The position numbers and the translations under genes were made by a program. 64,000 bases of DNA from Tipula vernalis (Eukaryota > Arthropoda > Insecta > Diptera > Tipulidae): assembly GCA_958295665.1 (NCBI GenBank), contig OY282558.1:140348577-140412576 (forward strand). Direction: 5' to 3'. Below are positions 34,869 to 48,200 of the stretch, piece by piece; the stretch's first letter is position 1; every line of letters starts with the position of its first letter. The notes beneath the pieces are model-generated. The model was not told the DNA's origin and did not search any database. It saw only the letters and a program-made list of their open reading frames with translations.

Positions 34869-37320
34869 ATGAAGATTCTCCAGCTCAATCTAATACTACT
34901 TGATGGTGCAGACAACGAGAGAGTTTAAAATCGATGTAGCAATAGTGTGCGAACAGTATAGGAACATTGAGAGCCCAACTTGGATTTCCGATGCCTCGGG
35001 CCGAGCAGCAATCTGGACACTTGGCCTATGCCAAGTACAGGAATCCATGAAAGTGCCACGAAACGGTTTCACGTGGGTCGAGGTGGATGGAATATATATA
35101 TACAGTGTCTATGCCCCACCTAACGACCCAGTAGAGGAGTTTGAAACGCTCATGCACCATCTTGCCGGTGAAGCAAGAGGACGCTTGGGCTACGTAGTGG
35201 GGCAGAAGAGAAACAAATCGGCGAGGGGAGACACTGCTGGATTATCTTGCCTCAATGGACGTCGTTCTAGCCAACACCGGGGACCGGCCGACTTTCACAC
35301 GCGGTGGTGCCAGCTCGATAATCGACTTGTCATTCACGAGTGAGTGTTTAGCACACTCAGGCTCAAGGTGGGAGGTCTCTAATCTTTATACACATAGTGA
35401 CCACCAGGCTATCCTCTTCAATATTGCCAAGGCTGGGAAACCAAGAAGGGTAGTGAGACAGCCAAGCAACAAATAGAGTGCAAGGGCATTCGACAGAGAT
35501 ACCCTCATAGCCATGATGGAGGATGAAACGGTTAACATGGGTTCGCCAAACGACCAGGCGGGCTAGCTTATGTCACACGTTGACAATGCCTGCGATGCCT
35601 CTATGCTAAGGACGTCGGCAAAGAACCACCGACCACCAGTATATTGGTGGAATGAAGTTATTGCCGAACTCCGTATAAGATGCCACCGAAGCACAAGATT
35701 GTGCCAGCGAGAAAGGGGTCGATCGGGCTTCAATGATTCCCAGGAACAGTACCGGAGGGATCGTAAAGCTTTGAAAAAAGCAATCAAAATAAGCAAATGT
35801 CGATGCTGGATGGAACTACGCAAAGAGGTTGAAGAGGATCCCTGGGGCAGACCGTACAGGACTGTTATGGCAAAGCTAAGAAACTTTTCCGCTGTGAGTC
35901 CTACTTGTCCTGCCTTGCTACAAAACATCGTGATCACGCTCTTTCAGGAACAACGGAAACTAAACAACGACGAAATTATAGTCCCACGAGATAAGGACGT
36001 AGCATCTATTAGCATAGAGGAGCTCGTGGCAGCTTCCCGTAGAATCAAGGATAGTAAAGTCTCATGTTTGGACGGATCTCCCAACTCTGCACTAGATATG
36101 TTCCTTGAAGTATACAATAAGTGTCTTAAGGAAGGAGTTTTCCCTGATTGCTGGAAAAGACAGCTGGATACGGCAGGGAAAGTGCTGGAGAGGATCATAT
36201 GCAATCGACTAGATACCTTTATCGAGGAATACCAAGGCCTATCGGAAAACCAGTATGGGTTCAGGAAGGGGCGCTCTACTGTGGATGCGGTTAGGAAAGT
36301 CGCAGGAATTGCTAGCAAGACTATCGCAGGAATACGATGGAGAAGAGGGAACCTGAAGTACTGCGTTGTTGTAACCCTGGACATTAAAGACGTCTTCAAC
36401 TTGGCGAGGTGGAGTGGCATTTTGAAGGCCCTTCAATTACTGAGAGTTCCGGGGTACATTAGGGCAATCATCCAAGATTATTTCAAGGATCGGATCTTGA
36501 CGTACCAAACAGATCAACAAGGTCACAGGCAGTGTTCCGCAGGGCTCAGTTCTCAGACCTTTACTGTGGAACGTTATGTACGACGCTGTGGTCAGAGTAG
36601 AACTGCCACATGGTGCTAAGACTGTTGGTTTTGCTGATGACATTGCATTAGTGGTGACGGACAAATACCTGGAGGAATCACCCTGGTTGCTAACAGTCCA
36701 TCACTATCATCCGACGGTGGCTGTCATTAGTGGGTTTGCTTCTGGCAGACCACAAGACGGAGACAGTCCTAATAACGAGTAGGAAGCAACGGGAGACAGT
36801 TACGCTGAAAATAGACGGATATGAGATCCATTCTCAATCGCGACTAAAATACCTAGGGGTCTGGATTGACGCCCGACTGCGCTTCCATGAGCACTTGCGC
36901 AGAACCAGCGAGAAGGCGGCCAAGGTCACCTCGGCTCTGGCACGCATTATGCTGAACGTCGGAGGACCCATGTCAGCGGTGTACCGTAGGTCTGCGCTAA
37001 GAGTAGCCTGCGCATTTTGCATGGTATCAGGTGATGCAGTATGCGTTGTGGCTGGTATGCTGCCCATAGAGATTCTGGCTAGCGAGCGCCAGCTCAACTG
37101 GAAGAGAAGGAAGAGTCCCCGATACGATGGCAAGCCCGCTGGGATGCTTCAGGTAACGGTAGATGGACCCATCGCTTCATTTAAAACCTAGCAACATGGA
37201 CCAAGAGGAGGCCTGGTGAGGTGAGCTACTACCTGATCCAACTGCTTACTGGACATGGCTGCTTCAAGGCCTATCAACACCGGTTTAAGCTGGAGGACAA
37301 CCCTAAGTGCCCAGGAGTGA
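34869..37320 (+). pseudogene. R1-like ORF2: APE endonuclease and reverse transcriptase, broken
   Basis: It starts MKILQLNL at 34869 and shifts frame before 34900. The endonuclease follows: EFKIDVAIVCEQYR, YSVYAPP, then after a second shift near 35190 DYLASMDVVLANTGDRPTF and LYTHSDHQAIL. There is an in-frame stop at 35474-35476. RT runs from 35570 (PVYWWNEVIAELR) through LDTAGKVLERIICNRLD, LSENQYGFRKGRSTVDA and TLDIKDVFN. A gap near 36165, between PDCWKRQ and LDTAGKV, has lost the usual KLVLLPK-type segment. FADDIALVV is at 36627, then LKYLGVWID and the C-terminal region to about 37320. At least four frameshifts or stops mean no functional product. Confidence 0.85.
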
Positions 37321-37619
37321 CCGGTAAGCAGCTTCGCAGCCCAAATTCTGATAAAGCTGAAGTTCTACGAACGCAAAAGGCGAGGACTTGTTGAAGGTGA
37401 CGGCTAGAGGTAAGTAGGATAGGTGAAGGGCTAATATAGCCCTATCCCATTCTGTGAAGTAATGCTTGTTGGCGATTCCACAGAATGGTATCGGAGTTGG
37501 AAGTAGGATTTTTAGTGGGTATGGGCTTGGCCAAGTCCCACATACGCCAGTCCAGGACATGAGATGGTCTGGTACTGGCAATGCGTAAAAGCATTTTCCC
37601 CCTTCCTCCCAAAAAAAAA

Positions 37620-40362
37620 CACTGACAGACACACAGACATAAATCATTTCTAAACTCACTATTTCAGACTCAGGGAACCTCAAAACATATTAATCTCTAG
37701 AAATCTCAATGTCTAATATTTTCATGATTACTATACTTTATTTTACTTACGTAATAGAAAGTAAAAAAAAAAAGTATGAAAAGGAAACAAAATGAAGAAA
37801 TAGGAACTTAGGATTAACGATCATTAATTAGCATAGGAAAAATTTGTAAAACAATATATTGCCTGACTGTGAGGCTATCTCAGGAAGAGGGGCGTCCGCC
37901 ACGTTGAGCATTATCTCTTACACACGTTCCGGACAAAAAGGACATGAGGTCTCTCATATCCCAGGGTTTGGGCTTTTAGCCAAACGCCACTCATTACAAT
38001 AGAAACCAAGAATAAGGAGATTCCAAAACTTATCGGATCTTAGAATATTTTATTAGGAAACCGTAATGATAAAGAAACGTTTTATTAACATTTTGCTGCA
38101 CATTTCAAAAATTAAATTTCATAATATTCCTGGCACAACCGCCACAACATGTCATCATAAATGTATGTTTCACATTGTCATTTTTATACCGAATTTCAAA
38201 CATGAAAACTATTTTTTGATTATCTTGAAATAGTTTTATTTTTTTGAATATGTTTTACATTCCAGTGTATCAACACAAACATAGCTATGTACATATTATA
38301 TTCATAGATGTAATCATCATACTCCAAATCTACAGACGTACAAAGTTTTAGAAAATTATTTTCATTATTGTCATTAATAATTTTGTAATAATCATAATAA
38401 TAGCAACAATATCAGAATTCGGATGAAAACGTGTGGCTTATGTAGGGGTGGTTGACAAAATAAAGATTGATATGGTATATGGTTACAATGTACACATACA
38501 CGAGTACCTATAGTTTGGAATCCAAAAATCTAATGTATCTATAGTTTTTAATTATTTTGTGTTGTTGTTTATATGAATCGAACCCAGAATTGGGACGGGT
38601 GGGGCGTTACAAATCTATAAATTTATGCATTTTACGGTATTATCCTTATCGTAATGAAAACATTCACCAATTTGGTACCCATAATGAACACAAATGATTT
38701 TGACAACCAGTTCATACAGTAATTAATGTAATAATCCCAAAATGAAAGATTTTTATGCCCGAAACTACATTCTGACAGCAAGAGAAATTACCGAACAGCT
38801 GATTTTATTGTACTCCAAGCAAAAGGGCTCAGGTGATTAATCAATTTAAGTCAATGAGCAAACATTACACCCCTCCCTAAAAAAAAAAAACTTTACAATT
38901 AATTGACGGATTTAAAAGTAAAACAAAATAAATGATTTCCATTTTAGACTGACAGGTTTTTGTGATTTTTTCATTTTCACAAAACCCAACCAAATTCCAG
39001 AACAATAGTATAAAATTACCGGAATAACAATGAGGGGAATAATAACGACGTTGACTTTGGTTGATTATTTCATTAAACTAATAATGATTTTTGATCCGTA
39101 AATGATCCTTGAAATTGCCCAACAAACATCAACTAAAAATATCTCTAAACTAAACTAACAAAAAAAGCACTGTAAAGACGACGTTGAATAAATATCACAT
39201 TATGATAATTTTATTTGGCAAAATGAAAATCGTTATGAATTTTATTTTTGAACCGTTAAAATTAAATTGCTCGAGTGGAAAATTCATTTTTATCAAAAAA
39301 CGTCTGTTGTGTACGAGTGTATCCATCAATGTGTGTGTTTTCATTTTCCTTTTTATATTTTGATTTCTTCAAGATAATGCATGAATAGACCATTGGGAAT
39401 TTCCCAAAACTTTGAAGCAAAAAAAAATTTTCCGTTTTAATTTTGTTTTTCCTATTTTTCCGCGATTTTTTTTGGTTTTTTCTTTTGCTATCCCCCCACC
39501 TATAATATTACGAATATGGGTTTGGGTGTTTTATAATACATAAATTGCATATGGATTTTAGTAAAAAACTTTCACGTAAAATGCGAACTGGTGTAGGAAA
39601 ATTCAAATATATGTCTATTCAGAGATATTATACGAAAGCTACCTTATACAAAAACAAAATGAAGTACATGGTGGTGCGGTATAGAAGAAAACAAAAATAC
39701 TTTATAGCTATATACCAATGTTAAGTTGTTTGTCTATGAAAATTATATTTACATAAAAAAAATAAAACATTCCAACAGAACAAAAAAACAATTTTCCATT
39801 TTCATTGTGTATAATTCGCTTCCTCGCAAAAAAAAAAAAATGAGATGAAAATGACGGAAAATTTATATCTTTATGTCGTTTTTATTTCTTGTGATGATTA
39901 AATTAGATTTGTTTAAAAAACATAAAGAAAAAAAAAAAAAATTTAAAAGGAAAAACAGAAAAATAAAAAGCATTTTACATAAATTTAAGGTATTTGGGGA
40001 GCTTAACACAGCACTACACCTTTAGCATCTTGATATTGGGTTCGGATGCATTTCAATTGAAAGTTTTTTTTTTAAAAAACTTTTATTTTGCTTCATTTCA
40101 ATTAGATTGTTATATCCTGTGTTGATGTTACACGACCCCTGTTTGAGAGATTTCAAATTGATTAGATTTAAATTTTTTATATACATATTATGATATTTAT
40201 GAAGACAAGGACACAGGGTGTACCGTTTAATTTAACCTAACTTAATATCTTGAAAAGTAAACAATTTAGTTGTTCTCATCCATTTTAGTCATGTAGTCCA
40301 TTCTATGTCATTCTATTGTCATGTAGTCCATTCTATTGCTGTCCATCCTATTCATTTTACAG
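37620..40362. other. AT-rich noncoding spacer
   Basis: No gene is seen. Contains A and T runs and, at 40285-40345, a short repeat of GTCATGTAGTCCATTCTAT-type sequence just before satellite B. Minus-strand frame 37303-37683 is an antisense of the R1-like 3' UTR. Confidence 0.55.
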
Positions 40363-43300
40363 CTCTGATTTTGTGGTCTATAGTTCAGGTGATTTTCAAT
40401 AAAATTGAATTTTCTACAAAATGTGTAGAAATATTTTAACGATACATATACCAGTTGGCACGAACATTACAGGTCTCTATGCCTATTAATAGAGGTATAA
40501 ACCATCGGAATCAGAGCACAATTGCAGATTTTCGATTTAATAGCTCTGATTTTGTGGTCCATAGTTCAGGTGATTTTCAATAAAATGGAATTTTCTACAA
40601 AATGTGTAAAAATATTTAAACGATCGACATTCCCGTTAGCAAGAAAATTACAGGTCTCCATGCCTATTGATAGAGGTATCAACCATCGGAATCGTAGCAC
40701 AATTGCAGATGATTTTCAATAAAATTGAATTTTCTACAAAATGTGTAGAAATATTTAAACGATCGACATGCTCGTTGGCATGACAATTACAGGTCTCAAC
40801 GCCCATTGATAGAGGTATCAACCATCGGAATCGGAGAACAATTGTAAACTTTCGATTTTATAACTCTGAATTTGTGGTCTATAGTTCATTTGATTTTCAA
40901 TAAAATTGAATTTCCTACAAAATGTGTAGAAATATTTAAATGATCGACATGCACGTTGGAACGAACATTACAGGTATACATGCCTATTGATAGAGGTATC
41001 AACCAACAGAATCGTAGCACAATTGCAGATGATTTTCAATAAAATTGAATTTCTACAAAATGTGTAGAAATATTCAAACGATCCATATGCCCGTTGGCAT
41101 GACAATTTCAGGTATCAACGCCCACTGATAGAGGTATCAACCATCGGAATCGGAGAAAAACTGTAAATTTTCGATTTTATAGCTCTGAATTTGTGGTCTA
41201 TAGTTCAGTTGATTTTCAATAAAATTGAATTTTCTACAAAATGTGTAGAAATATTTAAACGATCGACATGCTCGTTGGCACGAACATTACAGGTATACAT
41301 GCCTATTGATAGAGGTATCAACCAACGGAATCGTAGCACAATTGAAGATGATTTTCAATAAAATTGAATTTTCTACAAAATGTGTAGAAATATTCAAACG
41401 ATCCATATACCCGTTGGCATGACAATTACAGGTCTTCACGCATATTGATAGATGCATCAACCATCGGAATCGGAGCACAATTGCAGATTTTCGATTTTAT
41501 AGCTCTGATTTTGTGGTCTATTGTTCAGTTGATTTTCAATAAAATTGAATTTCTACAAAATGTGTAGAAATATTCAAACGATCCACATGCCCGTTGGCAA
41601 AACAATTATAGGTCTCAACGCCAATTGATAGAGGTATCAACCATCGGAATCGGAGAACAATTGTAAATTTTCGAGTTTATAGCTCTGAATTTGTGGTCTA
41701 TAGTTCAGTTGATTTTCAATAAAATTGAATTTTCTACAAAATGTGTAGAAATATTTAAACGATCGACATGCTCGTTGGCACGAACATTACAGGTATACAT
41801 GCCTATTGATAGAGGTATCAACCAACGGAATCGTAGCACAATTGAAGATGATTTTCAATAAAATTGAATTTTCTACAAAATGTGTAGAAATATTCAAACG
41901 ATCCATATACCCGTTGGCATGACAATTACAGGTCTTCACGCATATTGATAGATGCATCAACCATCGGAATCGGAGCACAATTGCAGATTTTCGATTTTAT
42001 AGCTCTGATTTTGTGGTCTATTGTTCAGTTGATTTTCAATAAAATTGAATTTCTACAAAATGTGTAGAAATATTCAAACGATCCACATGCCCGTTGGCAA
42101 AACAATTATAGGTCTCAACGCCAATTGATAGAGGTATCAACCATCGGAATCGGAGAACAATTGTAAATTTTCGAGTTTATAGCTCTGAATTTGTGGTCTA
42201 TAGTTCAGTTGATTTTCAATAAAATTGAATTTTCTACAAAATGTGTAGAAATATTTAAACGATCGACATTCACGTTAGCAAGAAAATTACAGGTCTCCAT
42301 GCCTATTGATAGAGGTATCAACCATCGGAATCGTAGCACAATTGCAGATGATTTTCAATAAAATTGAATTTCTACAAAATGTGTAGAAATATTCAAACGA
42401 TCCATATGCCCGTTGGCATGACAATTACAGGTCTCAACGCCCATTGATAGAGGTATCAACCATCGAAATCGGAGAACAGGTGTAAATTTTCGGTTTTATA
42501 GCTCTGAATTTGTGGTCTATAGTTCAGTTGATTTTCAATAAAATTGAATTTCCTACAAAATGTGTAGAAATATTTAAATGATCGACATGCCCGTTGGCTC
42601 GAACATTACAGGTATACATGCCTATTGATAGAGATATCAACCAACCGAATCGTAGCACAATTGCAGATGATTTTCAATAAAATTGAATTTCTACAAAATG
42701 TGTAGAAATATTCAAACTTTCCATATGCCCGTTGGCATGACAATTTCAGGTCTCAACGCCCACTGATAGAGGTATCAACCATCGGAATCGGAGAAAAACT
42801 GTAAATTTTCGATTTTATAGCTCTGAATTTGTGGTCTATAGTTCAGTTGATTTTCAATAAAATTGAATTTTCTACAAAATGTCTAGAAATATTAAAATGA
42901 TCGACATGCCCGTTGGCACGAACATTACAGGTCTCCATGCCTATTGATAGAGGTATCAACCATCGGAATCGTAGCACAATTGAAGATGATTTTCAATAAA
43001 ATTGAATTTTTTACAAAATGTGTAGAAATATTCAAACGATCCATATACCCGTTGGCATGACAATTACAGGTCTCCACGCATATTGATAGATGCATCAACC
43101 ATCGGAATCGGAGCACAATTGCAGATTTTCGATTTTATAGCTCTGATTTTGTGGTCTATTGTTCAGTTGATTTTCAATAAAATTGAATTTCTACAAAATG
43201 TGTAGAAATATTCAAACGATCCACATGCCCGTTGGCATGACAATTACAGGTCTCAACGCCCATTGATAGAGGTATCAACCATCGGAATCGGAGAACAATT

Positions 43301-43945
43301 GCAAATTTTCGAGTTTATAGCTCTGAATTTGTGGTCTATAGTTCAGTTGTTTTTCAATAAATTTGAATTTTCTACAAAATGTGTAGAAATATTTAAACGA
43401 TCGACATTCCCGTTAGCAAGAAAATTACAGGTCTCCATGCCTATTGATAGAGGTATCAACCATCGGAATCGTAGCACAATTGCAGATGATTTTCAATAAA
43501 ATTGAATTTCTACAAAATGTGTAGAAATATTCAAACGATCCACATGCCCGTTGGCATGACAATTACAGGTCTCAACGCCCATTGATAGAGGTATCAACCA
43601 TCGGAATCGGAGAACAATTGTAAATTTTCGATTTTATAGCTCTGAATTTGTGGTCTATAGTTCAGTTGATTTTCAATAAAATTGAATTTTCTACAAAATG
43701 AGTAGAAATATTTAAACGATCGACATGCCCGTTGGCTCGAAAATTACAGGTCTCAATGCCTATTGATAGAGGTATCAATCTTAGGAATCGTAGCACAATT
43801 GCAGATGATTTTCAATAAAATTGAATTTTCTACAAAATGTGTAGACATATTTTAACGATCCAGATGCCTGTTGGCATGAAAATTACAGGTCTCAACGCCC
43901 ACTGATTGAGGTATCAACCATCGGAATTGGAGAACAATTGCAATT
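40363..43945 (+). repeat. Satellite B: 180-bp and 139-bp monomers in higher-order repeats
   Basis: Anchoring on GATTTTCAATAAAATT, start-to-start distances are 180-181 bp or 139-140 bp across 22 anchors. The short monomer lacks about 41 bp between GCAGAT and GATTTTC, the part that reads TTATAGCTCTGAATTTGTGG in the long one. The array mixes a 319-320-bp dimer (180+139) with a 500-bp trimer (139+181+180). Two trimers, 41211-41710 and 41711-42210, look identical. Short reading frames are artefacts. Confidence 0.97.
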
Positions 43946-45542
43946 GCATTGTCTTTATGTTACGGCTAATGTCAGAGCACCCTGTGTTTTATAGAGCCAT
44001 AATCAAAAAATCTGAGCTTTTATAAGGGAATTAGAAACGAGGAAAAAACCGAACTTTTTATAGTAAAACACATAAAACATATGGGAAATCACTTTTTTTC
44101 CTAAGACAAATTTGTAAATGAAAACGTTACAAATTCTTAATTATGATTTCTGAAATACTTTCATAAATGTTTGAATTTCAACATATATAAATATCGTTTA
44201 AGTAAATCGTTTTCATTTTCTTGTAATAATTGAATTATTTAAACCAAAATATAAAAAAAATTCATAACAACAGCATTCTGGTCAAATTAAAATAAAAGCT
44301 TACTACGATTCATTTGGTCATTAGGTCAATATACATTACATAGATGGCAGTGATGGCCGTGGAAAAATCGTATCAAAAATTACCACCTGGGGAAATTTGA
44401 AGTTCAAATAGGAAAAGCAAAACAAATTCACAAAATATAGGAACGTGTTATAATTTTGCGATTAAATAATTATAGACATCTTACGTACACTAGTCAAACT
44501 AAAGATAAATTTAGCAAGTATTATTTTAATTTGTCAGAGCCAACTTTGATGTATTTTTCAAAATGAAAGTTCGAAAAAATATATTTTAGAAATAATTTAA
44601 TTTTAATATTACTGCAATTAATATTTACTTAATACCAATATAGCCTTCTTGTATATTGTTCTTAAAGATATGTAGAAAACTTTTATATAAACATTTTATA
44701 ATATTTTTGGTTTTTTTATTGAAAAACTTGAAGCTAAAAAACACATGGATCCTATGGAAATCAGTGAAAAGTTATACCACTAAAAAAGCTTCTAAAAAAT
44801 ACGTCATTTAGATTATGGCTCTAGACTCTAGTAGGCTCTGCTAATGTACATAGAGCGGCGAATATGTACATTCGCTTGCATTTAGCTTGTCTAAATATTA
44901 TCATGGAATTTGCAATTATTTTTTTGAAATTATTTATTGTGAAAATCGGCATTTATTTCTAAAAGTCATGGCATTAAATAATATCAACTTCAAAATTTTT
45001 AAAATGTAGTATGTGTAAAAATTTTCGTAATTTCGTAAATTTTACATCTCTTCTACTTGGTGTTAATTATTGACCCTAAATAAGCAAGAAATGTCAAAAA
45101 TAAATACCCTCATAGGCTACTTATTTTCATAAATTCTTGAGCTTACGGTTATTGCTGGATTTACATTTTTTCTGTGATTACTAGTGATTTTACAAAGAAG
45201 ATTTTTAAAGATTACGAAATTGCCTTCTCTTCATGTTTTTATTTTGGGCTTCATTTTCACAAAAAAATACCGGCTTGAAAAGTGTATGTAATAATTAAAA
45301 TAAAAATTGCATCTGTACCACTTCATACAAAAGATATGAACAATATTTTGACGTTTGATTTGTTTTCCTTAACACAAAAAATTACAATGAAGTTAAGTAT
45401 TCTAGTATTCTCAATCTATTGTTGTTGAAAATTTACCAAAGTAATACAGCAGACGTTTCGTCTGCACAACAAACACATTTTTCACCTTCATGTTGCAAAC
45501 GAATGACTTTGTCTAAAAGGCAATTGCCAAGAACTGTCAGAT
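43946..45542. other. AT-rich noncoding spacer
   Basis: No gene is seen. A 7-bp-stem hairpin (GCAGACG-TTT-CGTCTGC) lies at 45449-45465, just upstream of the BTB pseudogene. Confidence 0.55.
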
Positions 45543-46643
45543 ATGGAAGATATAACCAAACAACTTTTCAACAATGAATTCATGTCCGACATTCAGTTTC
45601 TTGTCGAGGGAAAGACAATGTTTGCCCATTCTTGGGAGCTCATTTGCGTAGTTGGATTTTTCGTGAACAATTTAGAGAGACACTAGGAGATAACAAGTTA
45701 ATAACAATTGATGATACTTCGCATGAAGTGTTTTATCAATTTTTGCGGTTTATTACACAGATAATTGCGACGTTAAGGAGCCAATGTGCCCTGACATGTT
45801 AAAATTAGCTGTGAGATGTAAAATTGGAAAATATTGTGTTTAATTTGCTTACAACCCCTGGTAACGACTTGACGCTGCTTGAATTCAGTGTAGAGAATAA
45901 ATATGAATTGTACTTGAATTATGCGTTCCATAGGACAATTGGTAGTCTGAGTGGTGTGATAGAAACTGATAAATGTTTAACCATCAAATCAAATGTTTTG
46001 GAGGAAATTTTAAAATCTGATCATATGTCTTCTGAAATGACAGAAACCGCACTCTTGAACAGCTTGGTAAGGTGGATAAACAAGTCATGCGAATTATTCG
46101 GAACTCCAACATGACAACAACTAATACAATTCGACCAATTATTACGACTAATCCGTTTTCCATAAATGTCCAATGATAAATTTAACCTTTCTGTAAAAAA
46201 TCATCCAGATTTATTATTAAGCGATGAAATTTCAACAATCTGCACACGAATTGTGCTGAAAAAATATGATAAAACTTGGGAACGTCAAAAACCAGCACCA
46301 AATCAGAAATGGATATCAAAATTTACAGTTTTGGCCAATTTAATTATGCACGGGTTATCAGGCTTTAGGAACAAATCTACTAACAAAATCTGCTAAAAGA
46401 GGTTTAATCCTTAATTTCGAAGATTCGTAAAGATGTTCGAATATAATCAGCCTGGGCGAAACCTTAAAACTAAAACCAAATGTAAACTACACGGTCGAAA
46501 TCAAATACAGAGATGCAGAGAATTATGTTTTTTGTTGAAAACCTAACGTTAATTTTATCGTCACTGGACCATCAGAATTCATTAAATTTACGGAGACGGG
46601 CGATAATTTTTTTGAAATGATTGTAAAATTGGTAACCGACTAA
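45543..46643 (+). pseudogene. BTB-BACK-PHR protein pseudogene
   Basis: Starting at ATG 45543 the BTB/POZ domain reads LFNNEFMSDIQFLVEGK then AHSWELI, and after a frameshift IFREQFRETLGDNKLITIDD and FYQFLRFI. Another shift gives DMLKLAVRCKIGKYCV. A BACK domain follows at 45824-46114 (ENKYELYLNYAFHRT, ETALLNSLVRWI). The tail 46280-46640 keeps PHR-like pieces (FTVLANLIMHGLSGF; then LGETLKLKPNVNYTVEIKY, VNFIVTGPSEFIKF). These proteins are typically Cullin-3 substrate adaptors of the BTBD1/2/3/6 type. No intron is needed to read through, so an old retrocopy is possible. At least four frame breaks. Confidence 0.8.
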
Positions 46644-46684
46644 AACTCGCCGTAATAGAATGTAGTGTATCCCCTTTTTTCTTA

Positions 46685-46690
46685 AATAAA
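46685..46690 (+). other. Candidate polyadenylation signal AATAAA
   Basis: AATAAA 42 bp after the last stop of the BTB-BACK-PHR pseudogene. In AT-rich DNA this may be chance; the position is its only support. No poly-A tract follows that would prove retrocopying. Confidence 0.3.
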
Positions 46691-46913
46691 ATATGATTTA
46701 TTGAATTTTTTGTATTTTAATTGTTTATTTATCTAAAAAAATGCTTTCTCCATTTATTTTTCCATTTCTTAGCCCTTATGATTTCCTATCACTACATAAA
46801 AATCATTTTAGAATCCCATTTCCATCGCCCATGTCAAATTTCATCATAATCGATCAAGAAACAGCGAAGTTCCACCTTAATTGTTTCTTAATTACAAAAC
46901 GTACACTTGTATA

Positions 46914-47115
46914 AATTTAGTCTACAAATTTTCATATCTAGAGGAAAATTACATTCACCAATGAGCTATGGGAAATGTTCACATTGGCCGGAAAATGTAC
47001 GAAATTTGAGTATTTTGTTCAATTTATACACACATTTACCACTTTTGGGAATGTGTACATTTACCGGTAAATGTGTACATTCGCCTATTTTGTATATTAG
47101 CCGTGTGATTTTCAT
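46914..47115. repeat. Small region of GTGTACATT repeats with an 18-bp palindrome
   Basis: The palindrome acatttaccggtaaatgt lies at 47057-47074, flanked by two further GTGTACAT words and by AAATGTTCACATT near 46973. A related GAATATGTACATTCGC occurs at 44860-44875, so this may be a dispersed repeat. No protein is encoded. Confidence 0.4.
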
Positions 47116-47194
47116 AAGTGGTTTTATAATTCGTAAGTGGTGAAGGGTTTGTAGGGTGCTTCTTGCCAAACGATTCGTTGGTGCCTTGTAATGC

Positions 47195-48200
47195 AGCAGA
47201 AGCATCATGAATCTGCCTATACAATTTTTCGATATCAGCGATCAACGATATTTAAAATTTTCTAAAGCGTATAAAAATATCAAATAATCTGGATTGTACG
47301 GTTGGTCCGACCCCAAGACCATCATTTAACGATTAAGCCTAGATGGGTTGTTTCCCAACATGGAACTGTCTATTATTGTGCTTCTTTTGAAGTGACGTTC
47401 ACAAAATTTCTCTTCTTTAGATAAATTAAGCTTCGTTTCGGTGAGTATTTCAATTTTTCAGAATTACTTAATAATTGGTCCAAGCTTTGTTCTGGTTGGT
47501 TGTGATTGTGGTCCGCTGCATTGTCCCGCAACTGCCCACCTCAATAAAATTTTTCGGCATGTATAACTTCTGAGCAATTAATTTTCCTTCCGAAAGGATT
47601 TCGCAGAAAAATTCAGCTCCAATGTTATATATTGGAGAAATAGCGTTTATTTAGCTGTTAGCTTTGGAAAAAGAAAAGCTTCAATTTGTATGCGATGTTT
47701 GTCTCTCTTCCATGGCGCTAGAACTAGCGATAATAATCCCTTCGTGAAACTACTTTTAAATGAAGCCTTTTTACACATCAAGAAGTAGTCTACTTGATGT
47801 GTTCACTGTTGGTTGCGACATAAAAATTTCAATTAACGTTTACATGGTGGGTTTTGTCCGGTCGTATGTTATCTTAATTTGTTTAATGCCTCGATCTAAT
47901 TAGCTTCTGCAATATTGAAATGCTTCCGTTAGCCTGCTGCTTTACCGTTCATGGATACCTTTAAATATTGTAATGTTTAGGATCATAATAGTTTAGGGTT
48001 ACCATGAATGGTAGAGCAAGACAAATCGAAGAAAGACTGTCATTCCGTGCAGTGGCTTCTTAACACTGGTATGTATTGATATTTTAGGCAGCTTCACTTC
48101 CGCATGATTTCCGCCGAGACTGGTATCAAATCTCATCTGGTGGCCAAATAAAATCTGTTCTTTGGAATAATAGTTGCCCATTGTATTATTCATGGCTAAA
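47195..48200 (-). pseudogene. Decayed BEL/Pao remnant, minus strand
   Basis: On the minus strand, SLNDGLGVGPTVQSRLF and IFIRFRKF, then after a stop SLIADIEKLYRQI, are the early RT motifs of BEL/Pao (compare LTGDIEKMFRQV in the intact element); they lie at 47335-47205. Upstream are ETKLNLSKEEKFCERHFK at about 47450-47380 and IGAEFFCEILSEGKL at about 47625-47570, the region between protease and RT. The frame at 48193-47999 may be part of the protease region, but that is weaker. Everything 3' of the first RT motifs is gone. Confidence 0.78.

Larger units (their letters stand above)
34559..37619 (+). mobile_element. R1-clade-like non-LTR retrotransposon, 5'-truncated
   Basis: On the plus strand: the end of ORF1 with CCHC knuckles, ORF2 with an APE-type endonuclease and reverse transcriptase, no RNase H, then a ~300-bp 3' UTR containing GTCCCACATACGCCAGTCC and ending in nine A residues at 37611-37619. 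That order, the lack of RNase H and the 3' UTR resemble R1-clade elements. It is not in 28S rDNA. The sequence after the A tail (CACTGACAGACACACAGACA) is ACAY-like, the kind of simple repeat used by Waldo-type members; that link is inference. Confidence 0.82.

Noticed and set aside
35563..37133. Minus-strand frames at 35563-35937, 35944-36420 and 36834-37133
   Set aside because: Antisense to the R1-like ORF2 on the plus strand.
34559..37619. Site-specific R1 insertion into rDNA
   Set aside because: The flanks are a LOA-like element and AT-rich DNA, not 28S. The only 28S fragment in the window is 17 kb away and not adjacent to this element.
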